Assembly (NCBI GenBank): GCA_023409535.1
Contig: JAEYGZ010000005.1
Span: 62,001 to 126,000, forward strand
Direction: 5' to 3'
Origin: Bacillota bacterium
Lineage (GTDB): Bacteria; Bacillota; Clostridia; Lachnospirales; Lachnospiraceae
DNA length: 64,000 bases
Part shown: piece after piece, positions 58,182 to 64,000 of the stretch
Layout: every line of letters begins with the position of its first letter
Numbering within the stretch: position 1 is the first letter of the stretch
Translations under genes and position numbers: made by a program
Notes under the pieces: model-generated
Seen by the model: the letters and a program-made list of their open reading frames with translations, nothing else
Database searches by the model: none
Told to the model about the DNA's origin: nothing

Positions 58182-59272
58182 ATGAGAAAATTTGTATTGT
58201 TCCATTTACAAAAAAGGAATATCCACTGATAAACAATTTGTCAAAAACCTATTCCTGTATTTCGCTTGTAACACCAAAAGGAATTGGTGAGGCAGGAAAG
58301 AATATTTCAATCCTTAAAAATACTTATAAAGCAGACTATGAGTTTTCTAATTCGATTTCAGATGGTATCAAAAACTCTGATGTGATACTAATAACTGAGA
58401 CTAAAAAAGAAGATAGAAGTCTATATGCATTTGCTCTTCAGGCTTTGCAGGCATCGATTACCGCCGGTAAAGAGATCATTTGTTTTTTAGAATTAGAGGA
58501 TGCTGAATTAGACCTATATCAGCAACAGTGTAAGGAGAGTGATATCGAACATTACTTTTTTCACAATTCAAATCAGTATCATGTGGAAACAGAGGAAGAA
58601 TTCAAGAATTTTAATATTCCAATTATCTATATCAGTGAAATTATTCCAGATTGTGATGGGTATGACATTTTTCTGAGTCTGATCTATCAGATGCAAAGTG
58701 ATGGCAAGAGGGTTTTGGCTATTAGTCAGGATGTCTATAATATCATGTTTGGGCAAATTCATATGACATTTTGGACTGGTACAGATGCACGTAAAATGGT
58801 ATATCACCTCAATCAGATTGTTTATGATTTAGTCTGCTCAAAACGACCCGATGTTCTTATAATCAGATTGCCGGAGCCTATGATGAAATATGACAATGAG
58901 AATACATATGATTTTGGTCTAACGGCTTTTCTGCTGGCTCAAGCTATACCGGGAAATGGTTGCATTTGCTGCACTTATACAGGAACACCAACCGTTGGGT
59001 TTTGGGGTAATGTGAATGAAAATTTTACATCTAAATTTGGATATCCGATTCTTGGAGTGCATGTAAGTAATCAAATTATAGATATAACCGCAGAAAAGTG
59101 GATATCTACAATTTATATTCCAACTTTGGAGATGGAAAAGGAAATCAAGCTATTAAATCAATACAATGACTTGGAATTTTACAATTTATTAAAGCAGGAA
59201 GAATTTAATAGATTTTATGAAGCATTGAATAGTGAATTATTTGAGATAACTTATGGAGTGATTGAAGCATGA
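58178..59272 (+). CDS. Peptide maturation system protein, TIGR04066-like
   Basis: 364 residues, soluble, no signal peptide, overlapping both neighbours by four bases (ATGA), so translation is coupled to the maturase. I recall this kind of protein from computational RiPP definitions as 'peptide maturation system protein'; no activity is known to me. It shows alternating beta-alpha patterns with Rossmann-like strands (KICIVPFT, DVILITETK, KEIICFLELED, KRVLAISQD, PDVLIIRLPEP) but no P-loop. It may be a scaffold or peptide-handling partner of the radical SAM enzyme. Confidence 0.68.
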   Translation: MNEKICIVPFTKKEYPLINNLSKTYSCISLVTPKGIGEAGKNISILKNTYKADYEFSNSISDGIKNSDVILITETKKEDRSLYAFALQALQASITAGKEIICFLELEDAELDLYQQQCKESDIEHYFFHNSNQYHVETEEEFKNFNIPIIYISEIIPDCDGYDIFLSLIYQMQSDGKRVLAISQDVYNIMFGQIHMTFWTGTDARKMVYHLNQIVYDLVCSKRPDVLIIRLPEPMMKYDNENTYDFGLTAFLLAQAIPGNGCICCTYTGTPTVGFWGNVNENFTSKFGYPILGVHVSNQIIDITAEKWISTIYIPTLEMEKEIKLLNQYNDLEFYNLLKQEEFNRFYEALNSELFEITYGVIEA

Positions 59273-59547
59273 GGACACAAGATACAGTAATAGACACTAT
59301 TAAAGATATATTGATAATTAAATTTGGATTTCGTGGTAATTTACAGGAAGAAGCCATGGATATACCATTGACATCATCCCACTTCAATTTTAGCGGCATT
59401 CAGCTCTATCAGTTGTTAATGTGTATTGAAGAAGTTTTTGGCATCTACTTTGAGCCGGAAGATGTTGCTGAAAATGGATTTTTTACCTTGTCGGATATAC
59501 AGAGGTCGGTAAAGTCTAAATTGTATATGTGCAAGAAGTTAGTATAA
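59269..59547 (+). CDS. Acyl-carrier-related protein of the peptide maturation system
   Basis: A 92-residue protein with the outline of an acyl carrier protein: helix 2 segment LLMCIEEVFGIYF aligns with the VMALEEEFGIEI region of ACP, and FFTLSDIQRSV with helix 4. The carrier site is not conserved: where ACP has DSL, this has SGI (Ser42, Gly43, Ile44 in FSGIQL), so a phosphopantetheine arm is unlikely. This matches my memory of an 'acyl carrier-related' family in these clusters. It probably binds the precursor or the maturase. Overlaps the previous gene by ATGA. Confidence 0.7.
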   Translation: MRTQDTVIDTIKDILIIKFGFRGNLQEEAMDIPLTSSHFNFSGIQLYQLLMCIEEVFGIYFEPEDVAENGFFTLSDIQRSVKSKLYMCKKLV

Positions 59548-59561
59548 ATTCTTGATTTTAT

Positions 59562-59930
59562 TATAAAATGCGTGCTTAAATAAACAAAACCAGGAGGTAT
59601 CACATGAATAAAATAAAGAAAGTTGATCCTAAAGCAGCACAGTCCGTATTTTCTTTTGCATGTCCCTGTCTTGATATATGCTATACATGTATTTACTGTG
59701 GCTGCAATCCCGAATCAATACCTCTTGAAGTCGGGGCTAATGGAAATAAAGCAGCCTTATCTCTGATATCACGGGCTGGTACTCAAACGGTGAACTATAA
59801 TCCGATATAATCCACTATAAAATGCATGCTTAAACAAATCAAAATCAATGGAGGTATTACATGAAAAAAATAAAGAAAGTTGATCCTAAAGCAGCACAGT
59901 CCGTATTTTCTTTTGCATGTCCCTGTCTTG
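59562..59930. repeat. Tandem duplication carrying the precursor genes
   Basis: The stretch from TATAAAATGC before the first precursor to the codons for CPCL (59562-59673) is repeated at 59816-59930, including upstream bases (gcttaaa), the GGAGGTAT ribosome site and a nearly identical run of coding bases. Divergence begins after the first cysteines. Confidence 0.85.
59604..59810 (+). CDS. Six-cysteine RiPP precursor peptide 1
   Basis: A 68-residue peptide with an AGGAGGTAT site before its ATG. Leader residues 1-19 (MNKIKKVDPKAAQSVFSFA) are followed by Cys20, 22, 26, 29, 32 and 34 (pattern CxC-x3-C-x2-C-x2-CxC), a variable stretch (35-48) and a tail beginning KAALSLI. No double-glycine processing site. 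Compared with peptide 2 the leader, all six cysteines and the tail motif KAAxSLIxxAGTQT at the same positions (49-62) are conserved, so the tail is probably functional. Likely substrate of the adjacent radical SAM enzyme. Confidence 0.88.
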   Translation: MNKIKKVDPKAAQSVFSFACPCLDICYTCIYCGCNPESIPLEVGANGNKAALSLISRAGTQTVNYNPI

Positions 59931-60064
59931 GGACATGCAATACATGTCTTTCATGTGGTTGCAGTGGTAGTGCAGAAGCTTCTCAAGACGCGTTTGCTGG
60001 AGGTAAAGCTGCCATATCATTGATAGAACAAGCCGGTACACAGACCGCATTTTACCATTATTAA
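59861..60064 (+). CDS. Six-cysteine RiPP precursor peptide 2
   Basis: A 67-residue paralogue of peptide 1 with a GGAGGTATTAC site before the ATG. Residues 4-19 are identical to peptide 1 and the six cysteines fall at the same positions (20, 22, 26, 29, 32, 34). Residues between cysteines differ (LGTCNTCLSC versus LDICYTCIYC), as does 35-48, while KAAISLI and AGTQT are kept. Two products from one leader type are expected. It ends about 60 bases before a terminator hairpin. Confidence 0.88.
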   Translation: MKKIKKVDPKAAQSVFSFACPCLGTCNTCLSCGCSGSAEASQDAFAGGKAAISLIEQAGTQTAFYHY

Positions 60065-60126
60065 TTTTTTTTAAAGATTAAAGTAAGATATAGCTATACA
60101 TATAAAGCATGCTTTTTATTTGGAAT

Positions 60127-60156
60127 AGCAGGCCCATGCCAATATGGGCCTGCTTT
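60127..60156 (+). terminator. Hairpin between precursors and downstream genes
   Basis: Perfect 11-base stem AGCAGGCCCAT (60127-60137) and ATGGGCCTGCT (60144-60154), then TTT. The next ribosome-binding site (AGGAGGAAG, from 60159) follows at once, so partial read-through into the permease is expected. Confidence 0.78.
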
Positions 60157-60172
60157 AGCAGGAGGAAGAAAT

Positions 60173-62047
60173 ATGATATGTAGCATAAAGCAGCTCTATC
60201 GCACCCCATTCAAATTGATACTGTTTTTCTTATTAACTGCTATGAGTACGGCATTGCTGGTAATGGGCATCCATCTATGGAGTGATACAACCAGAAAGCT
60301 AAATGCTATGGAAAAAGTTTTCACAACAATCGCCACGGTGACTCAAAAAGAGGATTCCATAGTTACAACCAGTCAATGGGATGCTGCATCACAAAGCTAT
60401 ACAAACCGTGATAGCAGAGTTTATAATAAGATATTACCGGAAACTGTTCTTAAATTTAAAGGTGCGGATTATCTGAAGGGTCCTGAAAAACGTCCTTATT
60501 ATGGTGCGTATATGCCTGATTATCACAAAATGTTCGAAGATAGTCAGGGCAGCACTTTAAATAGTTACCTCATCGTAGAATTTAGTCCGGAAGAAGATTG
60601 TATCCCCGATCATCCGGTGGGGGTCAATATTGTGAAGGTTTTGTTGGGGGAAACCTATGGTAGTAATCAGTTATTGTATTACGACCGTTATACAGAAAAT
60701 CCAGCCCCCTTATATGCCGGAAAAACATATATAGCCTGTCTTAGGCTATCTCCAAATGCTTATACAGAAGCACAAATCGGAACTCAGGTGGAGTTTGTCC
60801 CAATTTGGAAACCTATCTATTCCAGTCAGTTTGATAAAACTAGTAAGGAATTGGAAAGTAAATTGAACTTAAACGAGTATCCATCTTGTGAAGAAGTAAC
60901 CGAAGGTTTCTATCAAACTGGCCGCGGGAAGTACTGGCTTAATTTTATAGAAACGCTCCATCAGCTTGATGAAACTATTCCGGTTTTGCCCACTGGAAGT
61001 TTAACACTCCTCCCTGCTTTTCATGCAAGAGAAGCTGCTATCGTTGACGGCAGGGAAATCACAGAGGAAGAATTTCAGAGTGGAGAAGCAGTGTGTCTAA
61101 TTACATCAGATTTTGCACAATCGAATAATCTCAAAATAGGTGATACGATTTTCCTTCCTCTCTATTTTGCAAATTATGGAACAGCACCGAGTTTCTTATT
61201 TGGCTATAGTTCAGGATATATATATTTTTCGCTGTTAAATGCACAGGGTGAACCTTACTCTATCTTCTGGGAAGTTAAGTATAAAATTGTTGGTACCTAT
61301 CGGTATAATGGCGCACAAGCGGTGGGTATTTCGGACGGAACTGAAATGGCGCGAGATATGGTAATTATCCCGTCAAAATCAGTAAGGGCTTCAGATGAAA
61401 ATAATATTGTGGATTATGGTCCTATGCGTGCGACGACCACATCCTTCCAAATATCCAATGGGTCCATTGCCAAGTTTCAGGCGGCACTCACTAAAGCCGT
61501 ACCGGAAAGCAGCTTATTAGAAATCACATATGATGATAACGGTTATGAGCAAATCAGTGGTGACCTTAAAAGTGCAAGAGATATTGCGGTTTTATTAGGC
61601 GCTATAGGTCTCCTCTCGACGCTCGCCATTCTGATGCTTTTACTATATTTTTTTGTGATAAAGCAGAAGAAGCGTACAGCGATCGAACGTTCTCTGGGAA
61701 TGAGCCGGAGGCAATGCCGGGTTTCCATCATCAGCGGGATCATGGTCCTGACTATTGCAGCTACAATCCTGGGGAGCATTGTAAGCGCAGTCCTTATTAA
61801 GGAGATGCTGACAATAGGGGGAGCGAATCAAACAGGCTATAACACTATGTATAGTAGTTGGGAACAGGAAGAGGGAAATTCGCACTTATTGGAAAAGCTT
61901 GATGCGGACACGTTGGACACAGTATGGATTCCCAATTTTGCCACCCCTGTCATGCTTTCTGCATTTATGTTGATATCATCGGTATTTCTTGTCAACCGGA
62001 ATCTGAACATTGAGCCTATCATATTATTGAGTACCAGAGGAAACTGA
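60173..62047 (+). CDS. Large FtsX-type ABC transporter permease, RiPP cluster
   Basis: 624 residues: membrane segment at about 12-32 after QLYRTPFKLILFF, a large external domain of about 430 residues, and three C-terminal membrane segments (about 468-490, 514-535 and 590-608). KKRTAIERSLGMSRRQCR is the typical cytoplasmic loop between the first two C-terminal helices. It probably pairs with the shorter permease and the single ATPase. Likely functions are resistance or peptide export. Two bases separate its stop from the next ATG. Confidence 0.82.
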   Translation: MICSIKQLYRTPFKLILFFLLTAMSTALLVMGIHLWSDTTRKLNAMEKVFTTIATVTQKEDSIVTTSQWDAASQSYTNRDSRVYNKILPETVLKFKGADYLKGPEKRPYYGAYMPDYHKMFEDSQGSTLNSYLIVEFSPEEDCIPDHPVGVNIVKVLLGETYGSNQLLYYDRYTENPAPLYAGKTYIACLRLSPNAYTEAQIGTQVEFVPIWKPIYSSQFDKTSKELESKLNLNEYPSCEEVTEGFYQTGRGKYWLNFIETLHQLDETIPVLPTGSLTLLPAFHAREAAIVDGREITEEEFQSGEAVCLITSDFAQSNNLKIGDTIFLPLYFANYGTAPSFLFGYSSGYIYFSLLNAQGEPYSIFWEVKYKIVGTYRYNGAQAVGISDGTEMARDMVIIPSKSVRASDENNIVDYGPMRATTTSFQISNGSIAKFQAALTKAVPESSLLEITYDDNGYEQISGDLKSARDIAVLLGAIGLLSTLAILMLLLYFFVIKQKKRTAIERSLGMSRRQCRVSIISGIMVLTIAATILGSIVSAVLIKEMLTIGGANQTGYNTMYSSWEQEEGNSHLLEKLDADTLDTVWIPNFATPVMLSAFMLISSVFLVNRNLNIEPIILLSTRGN

Positions 62048-62048
62048 A

Positions 62049-63200
62049 ATGAAGCACTTTGATTTACCATTAAAAATTGGTGTTATAGATGACGAAATTG
62101 AGCCACAAGTTTTGAAAATGCTTGTTCCATATTATTCAGGAGAAGTATCTATTATTCAATGTAATAGAATGGGTCCTATACAGGCAATGGCTACAACTAA
62201 GGTTAATTTACCCGTGAATCATTCCACTTTATGTACAGCTCTTTTGATTGAAGGATTGCATAAGGAAAATATTTTAGATAAGGTTAAAATTACAAACATA
62301 TCGATTGAAAGTGGATTTGGTGAAAAAAGACTTCAAGGACTAATCAGTGCATTAGATTATTGCAACAGGCATACTTTTGATATTTTATCAGTGAGTGTTG
62401 GTGTATTAAACCTTCTCTATGCTAAACAAATGCTTCCTTTATTGCAACAAATAAAAAAGACATTGATTGTTTCAGCAGCCTCAAATGACTTTTCACTTAC
62501 ATACCCTGCTGCTTTTTCAGCAGTCATAGGAGTAAAACGTGCTGTTCATAAAATAAAAAAGCGAATTGAAGTAGTTAAAGATCCTGTGGATGGAATTGAA
62601 TTAATTAGGATGTATAGTGAAACTCCCATTCTCTGCAGATTAAACAGGGAGTATCAGTTAAATTATGAAGATTCAAACAGTATATTGGTGCCGCAAGTAT
62701 GCGCAGAAGTTGCATGTCATGTCTTACAAAATAATATGGAGCTAACAAAAAATAGTGTTCTTTGCACATTTGCAAAACTCTCGGGCTTGAGAGGTACTGA
62801 CCATAAAAAGGATTATTATTTTAACAAAGAGTCCGATAACAGCGTCCCTGTAGTGTTATTTCGTTATGATAGAGCTAAACAGAAAGATAGTTATGATTTA
62901 CTAAAAAGACTTCAAGGAATATTTGAAGATAGGGGATATTCATGCGCTATCCTATGTGATTTTATTAAGGACTCTGACTTTGAGAATGGATGGTATAGGG
63001 TATGTTCTAAAAATATAGAGCAGGAAGTTGAGTACTATCTTAATGTAACATCAGACAGTATTCTCTTTTTGTTATTAAGTAATGAGACGACGGAAAGTTT
63101 TAATTATGATATGTCGATTTCAGAGGAAGCATTGTCGTATTCTTTAAATGAGCAGGAAATGGATAAGCTTTTTATTAAAATAGTAGTTGCACTGTCTTGA
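62049..63200 (+). CDS. Degenerate S8 (subtilase-like) peptidase with extra C-terminal domain
   Basis: 383 residues, no signal peptide, so cytoplasmic. The first 230 follow the subtilase plan: Asp14 in IGVIDDE, His58 in VNHSTLCTAL, the SVSVG strand, Asn146 in SAASNDF with TYPAAF, and Ser211 in SILVPQVCAEVA (the family's SMAxP position). All four catalytic positions are occupied although the GTS and HGT flanks have diverged. Residues about 250-383 have no recognised fold; VPVVLFRYDRAK is vaguely like parts of the TIGR04066-like protein. Best role: leader removal from the precursors. AGAGGAAA lies before the ATG. Confidence 0.68.
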   Translation: MKHFDLPLKIGVIDDEIEPQVLKMLVPYYSGEVSIIQCNRMGPIQAMATTKVNLPVNHSTLCTALLIEGLHKENILDKVKITNISIESGFGEKRLQGLISALDYCNRHTFDILSVSVGVLNLLYAKQMLPLLQQIKKTLIVSAASNDFSLTYPAAFSAVIGVKRAVHKIKKRIEVVKDPVDGIELIRMYSETPILCRLNREYQLNYEDSNSILVPQVCAEVACHVLQNNMELTKNSVLCTFAKLSGLRGTDHKKDYYFNKESDNSVPVVLFRYDRAKQKDSYDLLKRLQGIFEDRGYSCAILCDFIKDSDFENGWYRVCSKNIEQEVEYYLNVTSDSILFLLLSNETTESFNYDMSISEEALSYSLNEQEMDKLFIKIVVALS

Positions 63201-63290
63201 CTATCTTTTAAAATCAGCATACGGAATTAAGTAATAATAGAAGAACATACAACAGAGAAGTTTAATTTGATAATACGTGAGGTTAAGCGC

Positions 63291-64000
63291 ATGAAAAGAA
63301 ATAAATTTGATTGGAAGCTATTAAAGCGGATATTTCAATATCTTAAACCAAATAAAAGGAAGCTTGCTATTGTAGCAATATGCATCTTAGTAACAACTAT
63401 TATAGGTTTTTTTCAGCCTCTTGTTGTTAAAATGATAACAGATAATGGCCTAATCAACAGGAATCTTAGCATCATCATATCTTCCGTTGTATTGCTTTTA
63501 AGCTTGGTTCTCATCAATCAGCTTGTACAAGTCGCATTGGCATCCCTTTTTGCAGACATACACAATGAATCAGAGTATCAGATATATTCAAAATCCTTTC
63601 ATAAACTATTAAAGTTAAAATCTGAATACTTCACAGACAGAAATGCATCAGAGGTTATAAATTCTATGTCCACAGATGTAAGTACCGTATCATCACTAAC
63701 AGATAGTTATAATGTTATGCTCATCAGTTATGTGTTTCGGATAGTAAGTGGGCTGGCGGGGCTGATTGTAATAAGTCCGACATTAACGATATTGGTTTTA
63801 GTAACAGTTCCAATTAAATATTTCACCGTTAAGAAGCTTGCAAATATAAGAGAAATGAGAACATCAGAGTATATAGGGAAATACAGGGACTTTGCTTCAT
63901 GGATGTCGGATACAATCAGTGGAGTGAAAGAGATAAAACTTTGGAATGGCTATAAAATAAAGGAAGAAGAATTTACAGATAATGAACAGGCGTTACTAAA
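63291..64000 (+). CDS. ABC exporter (transmembrane domain plus presumed ATPase), 5' part
   Basis: The first 236 codons of a gene cut by the window edge. The sequence has an N-terminal membrane domain of type I ABC exporters (LLKRIFQYLKPNKRK, FFQPLVVKMITDNGLI, LKSEYFTDRNASEVINSM, and the coupling SGVKEIKLWNGY). There is no N-terminal C39 peptidase domain, so leader cleavage must be done by another protein, consistent with the S8-like gene upstream. GAGGTT precedes ATG 63291. It is probably the peptide exporter. Confidence 0.8.
   Translation, partial: MKRNKFDWKLLKRIFQYLKPNKRKLAIVAICILVTTIIGFFQPLVVKMITDNGLINRNLSIIISSVVLLLSLVLINQLVQVALASLFADIHNESEYQIYSKSFHKLLKLKSEYFTDRNASEVINSMSTDVSTVSSLTDSYNVMLISYVFRIVSGLAGLIVISPTLTILVLVTVPIKYFTVKKLANIREMRTSEYIGKYRDFASWMSDTISGVKEIKLWNGYKIKEEEFTDNEQALL

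Noticed and set aside
59562..59930. CRISPR-like repeat
   Set aside because: There are only two copies, they are long and coding, with no regular spacers.
60065..60172. Possible third precursor peptide after the second
   Set aside because: No start codon with a ribosome site and no Cys-rich frame; the stretch holds only the terminator hairpin.

Overview
The window reads as a chromosomal segment from an endospore-forming, fermentative clostridium, most like Lachnospiraceae (Clostridium cluster XIVa relatives). The reasons are an alpha/beta-type small acid-soluble spore protein with a sigma-G-like promoter, the sporulation protein YlbJ, a pta-ackA acetate pathway, strong Shine-Dalgarno sites with frequent GTG/TTG starts, and the Firmicutes order ireB-ruvX-DUF1292-(fur)-rnj-mltG-like-trmR-trhP. 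No rRNA, phage, transposase or CRISPR array was seen. No gene-free stretch exceeds about 300 bases; the longest, 31219-31494, holds a terminator beside a tRNA and nothing else I can identify.

Layout. 1-4.8 kb: end of a cell-surface polysaccharide region (UDP-galactopyranose mutase, GT2 glycosyltransferase, DUF2298 membrane protein) and an L,D-transpeptidase. 4.9-16.5 kb: citrate synthase, spore protein, rsmD-coaD-coiled-coil protein, ylbJ, pepF, tmcAL, pta-ackA, DUF177-rpmF. 16.5-24.5 kb: a small zinc-ribbon membrane protein between two near-identical terminators, a KDG-kinase-like gene, a YprB-like nuclease, a cardiolipin synthase fused to a CmpB-type membrane domain, a YvyF-like protein, ruvAB and zapA. 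24.5-46.5 kb: U32 hydroxylase, FtsW/PBP pair, Nudix protein, a degenerate MreB-like gene, tRNA-Leu(CAA), polA-coaE, a dicarboxylate symporter, a WalJ-like hydrolase, ACT/PFL pair, pepD, an LCP ligase, an M23 peptidase, and a cysteine desulfurase-thiI pair. 46.6-54.6 kb: a histidine-less HPr-like protein, mtaB, ireB, ruvX, DUF1292, Fur, RNase J, an MltG-like stub, and the tRNA wobble pair trmR-trhP.

54.6-64 kb is the accessory region. It is visibly more AT-rich and encodes a ribosomally made, post-translationally modified peptide (RiPP) system. In order it has a strong promoter, an FtsX-type permease, an ABC ATPase, a radical SAM/SPASM-type maturase, a 'peptide maturation' protein of unknown fold, an acyl-carrier-like protein without the carrier serine, two tandem six-cysteine precursor peptides (with a terminator hairpin after them), a second larger FtsX-type permease, a cytoplasmic subtilase-like protein with an extra C-terminal domain, and the start of an ABC exporter cut by the window edge. 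Expected workflow (inference): the radical SAM enzyme with its helpers cross-links the cysteines, the S8-like protein removes the leader, the ABC exporter secretes the product, and the permease/ATPase set exports it or protects the producer. The gene-family set is known from computational definitions; I know of no characterised product for this precursor type.

A secondary theme is a dispersed, hairpin-forming intergenic element (core TTTGYRCC...GGYACAAA) found just upstream of several unrelated housekeeping genes.
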